A program made the translations under genes and the position numbers. Below are positions 43,995 to 52,447 of a DNA stretch of 64,000 bases, in pieces. The stretch covers positions 1 to 64,000 of the forward strand of contig NZ_JALKIM010000006.1 of NCBI RefSeq assembly GCF_023050945.1, given 5' to 3'. The number at the start of each line of letters is the position of its first letter. Within the stretch, counting starts at the first letter, position 1. The stretch is from Anaerobiospirillum sp. NML120448. Lineage in GTDB: Bacteria; Pseudomonadota; Gammaproteobacteria; Enterobacterales; Succinivibrionaceae. The notes beneath the pieces were generated by a model. It was not told the DNA's origin. It saw nothing but the letters and a program-made list of their open reading frames with translations, and ran no database searches.

Positions 43995-46100
43995 ATGCGA
44001 AAAACTAATATTACCTGGAAAGTAAATCCATCGACAGTATTTGCTGTAGTGCCTGAAGATTACCTTGAGCAATCATCAGGGCCTGAAAGATTACCATCTA
44101 TAGTCGAGACTGAGAGTAAGGTGGTGCCTGAAAATGATGCTAAGAGCGCAAATCTCAAGCAAAATCAGCCTACAGATGGCAAGCTAAATGAGCAAGCACT
44201 CCAGGTGCAGCGCAACAACATAGCATCCATTAAGAGCTTATTGGTCACAGAACAAAACAATTGTACTCGTAATCAAGCTCAGCTAAATGATGACATAGCC
44301 GCTTGCCAAGACAATATTAATGGCCTTAATCATGAAATTTATGATCTTGAGACCAAGCTCAACAGCTTACCAGCTCCAGGCCAGGCTCAAGGCCAAGGCC
44401 CTGCTATTGCTCAAGCTCCTAGCGCTGTACCAGAGGCTATGCCTATAGGAGTGGCAACTCAGGGTGTTACTAGTGTTCCTGGCGTTCCTGGTGCAGCACA
44501 AGTTATTGGTGCGCTACCAGAGACAAATAGCTCCAAGATAGCACTTGATGGCCGTCAGACTCAGTCTTCTGAGGTGGCTCCATTGTCTGTGCAGTCTTTA
44601 GGGGGCAATCAAGTTAATACTCAGCAACAAGCTGTAGCAGCGCCCGCCCCTAATATGGCTAATAGAAGCCAAAATGCGCCTAATAACGTATCTTATATAT
44701 ATGACAGGCAAGCTCAGGCTCAAGCCCAGGCTAATGCAGCTCGTACCATGAGTAATAATGCTCAAGGGCAGTGGTCAACTTCTAGCTTTGACCAATCTCA
44801 AGCTCAAGGGCTACCTCAGCGTCCAGGCAAGAATCAAAGCTATGGTCAGCAGCAGCGCCAGCGCTTGCGTCAGGCCCAGGGCCAAGGCCAAGCCCAAGGC
44901 TTTAGCCAAGGCCAGAGTCAGGGACAAGGTAGAGGTCAGGTCAGGGGCTATAGACAAGGTACAGTACCAATGTCTGCTAAGCCTCAATATGATCCTAGGT
45001 ATGGTGAGATGGGAGCTCCTGAGGCCAATGGTACTCAATATGGGGCTATGGGCTCGCAAGGTGGCAATATGCCGCCATATGCTGTGCCTAATAGAGCTCA
45101 ATATGGAACTCAAGGTTCTATGGGCGCACCTATGAATATGCCAATGGCCAATGGCCCTCAATATGGCGCTATGGGCCCACAAGGTGGTAACTGGCCGTAC
45201 TATGGTGCTCCACAAGGAGCTCAAGCTCAATATGGTGCTATGGGCCCACAAAGTGGTAACTGGCCGCACTATGGTGCCCCACAAGGCCCTCAAGCTCAAT
45301 ATGGGGCTATGGGCCCACAAGGTGCTAATGGGCCACAGTATGGTGCTCCTCAGGGCCCTCAAGCTCAATATGGTGCTATGGGGCCACAAGGTGCTAATGG
45401 GCCACAGTATGGTGCTCCTCAGGGCCCTCAAGCTCAATATGGTGCTAACGGGCCACAGTATGGCGCTCCACAAGGCCCTCAAGCTCAATATGGTGCCATG
45501 GGCCCGCAAGGTAGTAATGGGCTACAGTATGGCGCTCCACAAGGGCCTCAATATGGAATGCCATATGATGCCTTTGATCCTGCCGCTAATGCCGCTCAAA
45601 GAGCCTGGGCTCAGCAAATGGCTATGGAACAGCAAATGGCTCTAGAGCAACAAATGGCCATGGAGCAACAACAAAGAGCTATGATGGCTATGGGACAGGG
45701 ACAGCAGTTTAATTATATGAACATGCCTGTAGCTCCTAGACCTCATATGGGCGCTTTTTATGGCAATTATGTAGCTCCAAGTACGCAAGATCAGTATTGG
45801 GAACAGCCATTGCCTAATGGCTTAACTTATAGACCTGATGCTGATTTGTATATCATGATAGATCAGAGATTTGACTATCTTCATAATTTAATGAAAACAC
45901 TCGCTGTTCGTGGTATTAGGATTATGCTATTCAATAACATGTGCCTATACGATAGGAATGACATTATTCTGCTTCCTTATCGCTTTGATCCTCTACCTAG
46001 CGATCATGTCTTTGTCTATGGTGCTGATAAGCAGTCATTATGGAAGTGGCTTAAAGCTGAATTTAGTTTTAGAAACATTAATTTAAGCGCTAAAGGCTAA
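43995..46100 (+). CDS. Repeat-expanded protein, probable DNA polymerase III psi subunit (HolD-like)
   Basis: The 701-residue protein has three parts. The N-terminal ~30 residues (ITWKVNPSTVFAVVPEDY) resemble the start of HolD psi, which binds the DnaX clamp loader. The middle (~120-610) is Gln/Gly/Pro/Ala/Met-rich with an irregular coiled stretch first and 23-residue tandem repeats later. The C-terminal ~85 residues are ordered: LMKTLAVRGIRIMLF, IILLPYRF and SLWKWLKAEFSF match by eye HolD's LRALTVSPDQVLQL, IAMLP and ALWQQICTYEHDFF. rimI follows after 32 bases, as in the E. coli holD-rimI operon. E. coli HolD has 137 residues. No clear ribosome site. The low-complexity part is certain; HolD is inference from ends and synteny. 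Confidence 0.55.
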   Translation: MRKTNITWKVNPSTVFAVVPEDYLEQSSGPERLPSIVETESKVVPENDAKSANLKQNQPTDGKLNEQALQVQRNNIASIKSLLVTEQNNCTRNQAQLNDDIAACQDNINGLNHEIYDLETKLNSLPAPGQAQGQGPAIAQAPSAVPEAMPIGVATQGVTSVPGVPGAAQVIGALPETNSSKIALDGRQTQSSEVAPLSVQSLGGNQVNTQQQAVAAPAPNMANRSQNAPNNVSYIYDRQAQAQAQANAARTMSNNAQGQWSTSSFDQSQAQGLPQRPGKNQSYGQQQRQRLRQAQGQGQAQGFSQGQSQGQGRGQVRGYRQGTVPMSAKPQYDPRYGEMGAPEANGTQYGAMGSQGGNMPPYAVPNRAQYGTQGSMGAPMNMPMANGPQYGAMGPQGGNWPYYGAPQGAQAQYGAMGPQSGNWPHYGAPQGPQAQYGAMGPQGANGPQYGAPQGPQAQYGAMGPQGANGPQYGAPQGPQAQYGANGPQYGAPQGPQAQYGAMGPQGSNGLQYGAPQGPQYGMPYDAFDPAANAAQRAWAQQMAMEQQMALEQQMAMEQQQRAMMAMGQGQQFNYMNMPVAPRPHMGAFYGNYVAPSTQDQYWEQPLPNGLTYRPDADLYIMIDQRFDYLHNLMKTLAVRGIRIMLFNNMCLYDRNDIILLPYRFDPLPSDHVFVYGADKQSLWKWLKAEFSFRNINLSAKG
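45159..45551 (+). repeat. 69-bp in-frame tandem repeats coding a 23-residue unit
   Basis: Units begin at 45159, 45228, 45297 and 45366 (69 bp each). A shortened 51-bp copy and a partial last copy follow. The protein unit reads QYGAMGPQGANGPQYGAPQG plus PQA. DNA identity between units 3 and 4 is very high, indicating recent duplication. The 18-bp deletion keeps the frame. Confidence 0.92.
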
Positions 46101-46132
46101 TTAATAGCAGATATTGAGGCTAAATAATAATT

Positions 46133-46654
46133 ATGGGATCACGCCGTCACGCTCTAAAAGAAAAGCTTACCTGGGACATTATTAGTGAACCTTCAAAAGA
46201 GGTGGTTGAGCAGCTCATGCTTATTGAGGCTAGTGCTCATGATGATCCCTGGACTTATGATTCGCTCATGGAGTGTTTTACCGATAATTGCCGTTGTATA
46301 GGTCTTTATCTTAACAATGAGCTGATTGGCTTTTGCGTTATCTGCATTATCTTTGATGAAGCTGAGATTTATACCATTGGTATTTTAAAGAAATACCAGG
46401 GCTTAGGTTTTGGCCATAAGCTGTTATTAAAGAGCTTACAATTAAGCAAAGAGCTAGGGGCTAAAAACTGCTATTTAGAAGTTAGAGTTTCTAATGAAGT
46501 AGCCTTATATTTATACGATCTCTATGGCTTTCAAATTACAGGAATTCGCAAGAACTATTATGCCGCCACCTCAGAGCATCCTGCTGAGGATGCTTATACT
46601 ATGGCTTGTAATCTTGAAGAGATCGATATGAACGATCCTTTTTTAAAGGTTTAA
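46133..46654 (+). CDS. rimI: Ribosomal protein S18 N-acetyltransferase RimI
   Basis: RimI is a GNAT-family enzyme acetylating the alanine N-terminus of S18. It has 173 residues, slightly longer than E. coli (148) because of the N-terminus. DPWTYDSL resembles the FPWSEKTF segment, and the acetyl-CoA motif QGLGFGHKLL is clear. YLEVRVSNEVALYLYDLYGF and RKNYYAATSEHPAEDAYTMA are the RimI-specific end. Downstream of the HolD-like gene, as in enterics. Confidence 0.93.
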   Translation: MGSRRHALKEKLTWDIISEPSKEVVEQLMLIEASAHDDPWTYDSLMECFTDNCRCIGLYLNNELIGFCVICIIFDEAEIYTIGILKKYQGLGFGHKLLLKSLQLSKELGAKNCYLEVRVSNEVALYLYDLYGFQITGIRKNYYAATSEHPAEDAYTMACNLEEIDMNDPFLKV

Positions 46655-46663
46655 AAATAATAA

Positions 46664-46698
46664 CCCCCAAAGGCCATTAGTAGCCTTTGGGGGATTTT
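46664..46698 (+). terminator. Terminator after rimI
   Basis: CCCCCAAAGGC (46664-46674) pairs perfectly with GCCTTTGGGGG (46683-46693) and ATTTT follows. Bases 46699-46858 hold no ORF. Confidence 0.85.
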
Positions 46699-46858
46699 CC
46701 CTCAAAAAACAGCTTCATAGACTTAGCTCAGCTAAGTGCACTTCATTGAGCTTGGTAGGGTCAATTGAGCAGCCATAATCAAAAGCTCGTTTAAAACTAA
46801 CTTCCCTCCATGTCGTAATCTCCATCCAAGCTCAACTACTAAAACCTAAGTGTCTTAG

Positions 46859-47437
46859 CTATCTAAAAGGGTAGTTTGAGGATAAATAGAGCTTAGTGTA
46901 GTAGTATTTAGGCAAATCTTGATAAACCATTACCCTTCCTACCAAGACCTCCTTCATATTTAAAATATTCTCTACAATTTGACGAGAACCAGTACTAATT
47001 ACCTTGCCTATTTTAGGTAAATTAAGGAATTTACCTTTAGGGGCCTGCAAGCAGCAGGAACTATTAAAAATGTTAGGAATAATGTCCCCTTCTTGAGGGT
47101 ATTTGGCAGTTAATTGAAAGCTCTCTTTATTGATAAAGCTAGGTGGATTAAGAGCAGGGTTACTTAAAAAGGTAGTCCAATCTTTTTGATACTTAGAGAT
47201 CGCATTTTGAATCACTGTAGGCTCAATATCATCAAGATTAATCTGTTGATCTACTAACATTTCAGGCAAGTTCTCTAAGCCTACTCTAGAGCAAAAAATG
47301 CCATTAGAAACGTAATAGTTGTAGATAGTTTTATAGGCCAGCATATTAGAAGCAATAATGTTCTTTTGTTCATCATTAGGAAAGATACGCATGGTTAATA
47401 CGTAATGATGCAAGTAGCGTTTTTTAGTTACAGCCAT
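46859..47437 (-). CDS. TnpB/IS605 OrfB N-terminal fragment
   Basis: This 192-residue protein resembles only the N-terminal third of TnpB. MRIFPNDEQKNIIASNMLAYKTIYNYYVS is the helix-turn-helix OrfB_IS605 start, followed by the W..F....P.F.NK..FQLT stretch and LNLPKIGKV. It stops soon after GKYYYTKLYL-like residues, before the RuvC-like nuclease and zinc domains. It therefore cannot be a working nuclease. The ORF is intact with a good AGGAG site and follows the preceding minus-strand gene by 15 bases. It is either a decayed transposon gene or a retained fragment. No TnpA or clear element ends are seen. Confidence 0.65.
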   Translation of the reverse strand: MAVTKKRYLHHYVLTMRIFPNDEQKNIIASNMLAYKTIYNYYVSNGIFCSRVGLENLPEMLVDQQINLDDIEPTVIQNAISKYQKDWTTFLSNPALNPPSFINKESFQLTAKYPQEGDIIPNIFNSSCCLQAPKGKFLNLPKIGKVISTGSRQIVENILNMKEVLVGRVMVYQDLPKYYYTKLYLSSNYPFR

Positions 47438-47452
47438 AATCGACTCTCCTAA

Positions 47453-47950
47453 TTAGTTCAATGAGCTTAATTTAGGGTCATTAGCTCCGCACTCACTCTT
47501 AGCAGCACTGCTCTCGCTCACCGCTGTGCTGCTCTTAGGGGCCACAAGACTGCTTTCAGGCACGGCAGTGCTAAGCTCAGTTATAGCTTGGCTGCTTTTA
47601 AGGTCTGCTAGTTCTTGTAAGTGATTAGGGCCGTTATAGATCATGGGCTCTAAATAAACCACATAGGCAGAGGTGGCAAAGCAAAAAACAAACAAGGTTA
47701 GTGACAGACCAATAATCTTATTCAGATGAGTCATACACAGATTGGTAAAGCGCTCAAAATGCTGTTTTAGCTTGCTAGGTGGTGGTGTTATTACTTGGTC
47801 GCAGCTTTCGTATACAGCTTGATAGTCAGATTGCTGAGCCATATTAGGCACCTGATTTTTAAGCTGATATCGTCTTAAACGTTCGTCTAAATCAAGATTG
47901 AGCTCTAATGGGTTTAGTGGGTGCTCAAGAAAAATAGTTGATAAGCTCAT
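47453..47950 (-). CDS. Unknown single-pass membrane protein
   Basis: I do not recognise this 165-residue protein. A cytoplasmic N-terminal ~78 residues (basic and acidic, helical) is followed by one membrane segment (IIGLSLTLFVFCFATSAYVV, ~80-100) and a Ser/Ala/Glu-rich periplasmic tail of low complexity. It lies 177 bases downstream of the VWA gene and 15 upstream of the TnpB fragment on the same strand, so the three may be cotranscribed. The composition of the tail matches the repeat-rich inserts seen elsewhere. Confidence 0.55.
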   Translation of the reverse strand: MSLSTIFLEHPLNPLELNLDLDERLRRYQLKNQVPNMAQQSDYQAVYESCDQVITPPPSKLKQHFERFTNLCMTHLNKIIGLSLTLFVFCFATSAYVVYLEPMIYNGPNHLQELADLKSSQAITELSTAVPESSLVAPKSSTAVSESSAAKSECGANDPKLSSLN

Positions 47951-48024
47951 AATATGTTAGGTCAGCTTGCTAGGCTGCCTATATCCTCCATAGTGATTAA
48001 ATACAGGTAATACAAACATGACAT

Positions 48025-48127
48025 GGGCCAAGAATGGCCAAGGGCCATTCTGGCCTTGGCCCTGGCCCTAGCCTGCACTGCTATACGGGGCATTGCGGTG
48101 CAGGATAGGGTAGGGGCGGACGCTTGC
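48025..48127. repeat. G+C-rich palindromic island downstream of the VWA gene
   Basis: AGAATGGCC (48031-48039) pairs with GGCCATTCT (48043-48051). GGCCTTGGCCCTGGCCCTAGCC and a CCTGCA...TGCAGG pair follow. It shares GGCC-word composition with the MutL and HolD-like inserts. Confidence 0.6.
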
Positions 48128-51100
48128 TTAGTTATTGGCAAAGCGCTGGGCTATGAGGTGGGATAAAACCTCAGGTAGCTCGTGGTAGTCTTTTAAAGTG
48201 GTAATATCGGGGAAAATGCTTTTTATCAGGCCGATAATGTTGTCGTTAGTGAAAATACCTAAGCTATAAATTTCAACTTTTTGCTTTTTAGCTTGATTAA
48301 AGGCCTTAACGGTGTCCAAAGGGCTATCAGGCATACCATCAGTAATGAGAATGATGATTTTGCGTCTATACTCCTGATGCTTCATGCGTTGCAAAGCATA
48401 GTTAATAGCTAAAGCAGTAGGCGTGTAATAGCGTGGTATTTGTAAGAAGTACTTAGCCTGATCACTGGCCTTTTCATGTTCATAAAGCACTTGCAGATAA
48501 GGCTCATCAGGGGCAGCTCCAGGAAAGTAGGTAACCTCACAACTTACTTTATCGATGTTCTGTAAGCATAAAGCTATGTTTAAAGCGCTTTGGCAGGCAA
48601 TATAGCCTGCGCTATCAGGATTAAACTTGAGTTCTTTATCAAAAAAGTTTTCTTTAGAACTCATGGAGCTAGAAACATCAATTAATAAATGAACCAAGGT
48701 ATCAGTTTTAGCCACCATCTCTTTTTGCTTAAAGATCTTTTGCTCGCCCAGTTCAATAAACTGAGCTTTTCTCATATCAATCTTCTTGCCGTGAGAATTA
48801 GAAATTTCTTGCGCACTAAAATAAGCAATTAAACGCTCGCTTAGCAGTTCTCTTAACTTGCCAAGATTTTTAACTACATCAGCAATAAAATGCTTTTGCT
48901 CCTCTTTTAGTAAGCCATTGATAAAGGTCTTTACCTGTTGGTCACTTAGCCTATCGTAGATATGTTGCTTATTACGAAGCCAGCTAGCGCTATTAGAATC
49001 ACGAGAGCGACTAAGGTTGCACAACAAGGCATTAAAGTCCTTTTCTCTTAAAGCATCAAAAGTGATTTTAGGTAAGGAACAATGCTGCTGTTGCGATGAG
49101 CTCTGGCTCTTGGAATTTACAGACTCCATAGAGTTATTAGTTTGAGGCAGAGCTTTGACCAAATCAGAGCGGTAGTTTTCTAAAAGATTGTTGGGACTAC
49201 TTTTCTGATTAGGTTTAGAGGCAGTGTTTGGCTCACCATCAAAGAGCTCTTGGTAAGTATCAAAGTAATATTCTACTAAGGCATCAGTAAAGGAATTTTC
49301 AGCACGAGGATCTCTTAAATTGAGGCTATGACTTTCATAGTGGTTTAAGAGTGTTTTGTGGAAATTACACTGCTCTTGGTTATTGCTAAAAGCTATATTA
49401 TTAATAAATCGGGTATAGCGCATGTAAAGAGAGTTGGCTCTCTTTTGCTCCATAGACAAGCGCTTATAACCTTGCTCTAACTCCTCTAGTGACTTTTGGC
49501 CAAAGGCACTAGTTTCACTAATAGGATTAGCCTGGATTGACCAGGAGGAGAGAGCCTGGGTGTTTCTAAAAAGCTCATCAATAAAGTGGCCATTAGCACT
49601 TTTAGCCATTTTATTTTGGTTGCTATTATGAGTAGCCTTACCACGGTAAACAAAATTGTGGTGCAAGCGATGATAGTTAGAAATAGGCACAAAAAAGTAG
49701 CGATCAACTACCATAGGTATGGTTTGTTGTTGATCGTTAAGGCCACATTGTAACCAAGCGCTAAGAGCAGCTAAGGTACGCTCATAGTAGTATTTAAGAT
49801 ACACCCGCCCCTTGCTATCTTTACAATACAACAAAGGATCAATAGTTAACTTTGGATCAATGTTGTACTCATCATAAAGATGGAGCTCTTTTAAAATAGC
49901 TTCTTTGCGCTGGTATTGAGCAGCTAAGCGCTGATGCATAAGCTTAAGTATGATTTCATCTTGGAAGCTATTAGGCTTAGATTTAAAGTGATAGCCAGAG
50001 TCTAAAGATAAAAGCTTGGTCTCATCAAAGCTTTGATCGTAGATAAAAGTAGGGATATAACAGTTACGCTCACTAATTGCCTCTAGAATATTGGCCACAA
50101 TAACGGGATTATTTTTCTTAGAGTAATAGGTCTTTAAGTAGTTAAAGTCTTTTCTAAAAAGAGTGGTTAACTCTTTCATGTCATAGAAAGTAGTAGGAGC
50201 ATTAATCTCGATAGCTCTTAACTTATTAATATATGCTAAGCGCTGGTTTTGAATGTTTACAAAAGCGTCAATATCCTCAGTACTTTGGTAAAAGTGAGGC
50301 AGGTTTACATAGCGCAAGAGCATGCGATAGCGCATAGGATTAGCTACTTGCATTAATAAAATGCGGGTGGCTAGTTCTAGCGATAAATTAGGCTTAATTA
50401 ATCTCTCATAAATATCTTGCTCTTGAGGGGTAAGCTCTATTTCATTAGTTAAAACATTAAAATTATGCTTGATAAATTCCTGGCTATTAGAGTCAGTGTA
50501 AGTATCAGAATTAAGTCTTAAATGAAGTTGGTATAAGTTGATGGCCTTAAGTAGGCTTACTTTATCTTTATAAGGGCCATAAAGGGGATTAAATCTCGTA
50601 TCCAGAGGAGCGCAATGATCTTTGGTGTGGTCAATGCACTTATCAGTGTCATTATTAGAGCCTTTACCCTTAAGCTTGGTATTTGCCTTTGTCTTTGCAG
50701 CAGAGCCAAGCCCATCTTTAGTGCTAGCACGGGTGCTAGCACTGGCGTTAGCGCCAGAGCAAGATGCAGTGCTTGAGTAAGATGCAGCGCTTGAGCTGGC
50801 GTTCAAGCAAGCGCAAGAGCCAGCGCTAGCTCGTGCGCTAGCGCTGGTACTTGAGTTTTGCTCGTCTAGGTTAAGCAATGTTTGTAGCTGGTCTGTGAAG
50901 CTGGCAAGCGGAAAATTCTGGTTGTAAATGCGCTCACGTTTAGCTGTGCTTTTGCATAAAAAAGAGGCTTCTTGCAAATTACCTACAGCATTATTAGATA
51001 GCTCATGGCTTTGGTTGATATCATCAAGAGAGGTACATTGCACCATGTACTTAAGATTAACGATATCGTCGTTATATTCAGGGATGGAAGGGGCAATAAA

Positions 51101-51940
51101 TTCAGGAATAAATTGCTCGTTGACCTCACTTTCACTAAGGTTAAGACCTGATTTTGCAATGAGACTTTCACAAGAACAAATATCTAAAGCTTCTTTTTGT
51201 GGGCCTAAGGTAGGAGCGCTAAATGATTGTCCATACAGCTTAGCTAAGGCTTTAGCATTATTGAGATCAAAGGTGCTATTAGTATTATTGGCTAGTACAA
51301 AGCGCTCAAAATTAGGTACAAAGAAGTTTTCGGTAGCAAAAAGCTCATAAATATCACTTACAAGCTGATAAATACCATTAGTATCAGCTTGTGCCACCAC
51401 ATCATGAGTAAAGTCCTCTAAGAGCGCTACTTTTTCAGGATTGATTAAACAGCTTAGTTCTTCCTTTAGCAGTAAAGCTAATTCATCAGCATTGCTATAG
51501 TGCAGGCTATAAGCTTGAGTTTGGACAATTAAATACAAAATAATAAGCTTAATTTTGCTCTTAGGGGCTTGCTTAAAATGTTGCTCCCATTGCTTGCAAT
51601 ATATGCATTGGTTAACAAAGTTTAAATTCTCAAAAGCTCCGATATAGTTTTTTCCCATCAGATATTCAATGCGGCAGTCTTCTAAGGCATTAACCATTTC
51701 TTGCAAAATAGGATTAGTAATGGTGCCAAATACTTTGAAGTCACTATAGTGAATATGTCCTGCCTCATGTGTCATCAGGCCATATAACAAGCGCTCTGAT
51801 ATGCCATCAAGCTGCTCTAATCGTGGTAAAACAATGGTATCTTGGGTGCTATAAGCTAAGTTGGAGGCAAATTTAACATTTACTCCCAGTTTACGAGCAT
51901 AGTTAGAGGCAATTTCTTCAATAGTTTTTAAATAAGACAT
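48128..51940 (-). CDS. CobT-like metallopeptidase/VWA-domain protein
   Basis: This 1270-residue protein has an N-terminal gluzincin-like site, HEAGH (58-62) plus NALEDCRIE (~84-92), as in CobT-type proteins. A long helical middle contains a low-complexity Ser/Ala/Cys insert (~363-417). A C-terminal VWA domain (~1080-1265) has an intact MIDAS: DVSSSM (D1088), TPTALAINY and TDGMPD. CobT-like VWA proteins normally work with a CobS/MoxR-type AAA+ ATPase (family knowledge). None is beside it here. A role in remodelling or inserting a metal into a partner, or in defence/phage-related processes, is inference. No strong ribosome site. The downstream genes on the strand are a one-TM protein and a TnpB fragment. 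Confidence 0.72.
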   Translation of the reverse strand: MSYLKTIEEIASNYARKLGVNVKFASNLAYSTQDTIVLPRLEQLDGISERLLYGLMTHEAGHIHYSDFKVFGTITNPILQEMVNALEDCRIEYLMGKNYIGAFENLNFVNQCIYCKQWEQHFKQAPKSKIKLIILYLIVQTQAYSLHYSNADELALLLKEELSCLINPEKVALLEDFTHDVVAQADTNGIYQLVSDIYELFATENFFVPNFERFVLANNTNSTFDLNNAKALAKLYGQSFSAPTLGPQKEALDICSCESLIAKSGLNLSESEVNEQFIPEFIAPSIPEYNDDIVNLKYMVQCTSLDDINQSHELSNNAVGNLQEASFLCKSTAKRERIYNQNFPLASFTDQLQTLLNLDEQNSSTSASARASAGSCACLNASSSAASYSSTASCSGANASASTRASTKDGLGSAAKTKANTKLKGKGSNNDTDKCIDHTKDHCAPLDTRFNPLYGPYKDKVSLLKAINLYQLHLRLNSDTYTDSNSQEFIKHNFNVLTNEIELTPQEQDIYERLIKPNLSLELATRILLMQVANPMRYRMLLRYVNLPHFYQSTEDIDAFVNIQNQRLAYINKLRAIEINAPTTFYDMKELTTLFRKDFNYLKTYYSKKNNPVIVANILEAISERNCYIPTFIYDQSFDETKLLSLDSGYHFKSKPNSFQDEIILKLMHQRLAAQYQRKEAILKELHLYDEYNIDPKLTIDPLLYCKDSKGRVYLKYYYERTLAALSAWLQCGLNDQQQTIPMVVDRYFFVPISNYHRLHHNFVYRGKATHNSNQNKMAKSANGHFIDELFRNTQALSSWSIQANPISETSAFGQKSLEELEQGYKRLSMEQKRANSLYMRYTRFINNIAFSNNQEQCNFHKTLLNHYESHSLNLRDPRAENSFTDALVEYYFDTYQELFDGEPNTASKPNQKSSPNNLLENYRSDLVKALPQTNNSMESVNSKSQSSSQQQHCSLPKITFDALREKDFNALLCNLSRSRDSNSASWLRNKQHIYDRLSDQQVKTFINGLLKEEQKHFIADVVKNLGKLRELLSERLIAYFSAQEISNSHGKKIDMRKAQFIELGEQKIFKQKEMVAKTDTLVHLLIDVSSSMSSKENFFDKELKFNPDSAGYIACQSALNIALCLQNIDKVSCEVTYFPGAAPDEPYLQVLYEHEKASDQAKYFLQIPRYYTPTALAINYALQRMKHQEYRRKIIILITDGMPDSPLDTVKAFNQAKKQKVEIYSLGIFTNDNIIGLIKSIFPDITTLKDYHELPEVLSHLIAQRFANN

Positions 51941-52447
51941 AGCTGCACCATTAAAGCCACTTTAGTATTAATAACTTAAAAGTAGGCTTGTAAATGCATC
52001 AAACAAGCCTCTACTCTTTTTTCTATCTGGCCATTGTAAAAAGGAGGTGGGAGCAGGACTGGGAGCACGCTATGGTTAGTATTAAAAGTATAGGTATGAA
52101 ATTGGCGAGCGCAGCCTGATGTAATAAGGCTTGGTAGGTGTTTTTATAAAAAAATGTCTAGTAGATCACGTTTTGCTTAATTGGATGATTTTTAGCTTAA
52201 ATAAGCGCAAATCAAAGGTTAACTAGCTTATGTGCTAAAGCAGATATATAGAATAGTATGAATATTAGTCTTAGGAACTAAGTAAGGTTTAGACACTATC
52301 TAAATTGTTCAACGTATGACCTGTGTCAGCTTGCTAAGCTTAGCTATTAGATTAATTGTGCTAAAATTCATGCAAAGAACACTTACAGCTAGGTAAGGCT
52401 GTAGTTTGGTTTTGCTTATCAAAATAGAGCAAAGGTATTTGCTTGCT
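51941..52447. other. Intergenic region between the VWA gene and yejM
   Basis: There is no convincing ORF. A terminator-like hairpin on the plus strand, AGTAGGCTTG (51981-51990) with CAAGCCTCTACT (52004-52015), is followed by CTTTTTT. No plus-strand gene ends nearby, so it may end an antisense transcript. A purine-rich AAAGGAGGTGGGAG at ~52038-52051 has no open frame of note behind it. Confidence 0.35.

Noticed and set aside
44811-45509. Long minus-strand open frame opposite the HolD-like gene
   Set aside because: It is the mirror of in-frame tandem repeats (repeated RALRSTILW-type peptide) with no ribosome site. It is an artefact of low-complexity DNA.
46700-47437. Complete IS605/IS607 element
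   Set aside because: Only a TnpB N-terminal part exists. There is no TnpA and no recognisable left or right ends or target duplication.
52038-52051. Purine-rich AAAGGAGGTGGGAG as a ribosome site for a hidden gene
   Set aside because: No start codon with an open frame of useful length follows at the right distance.
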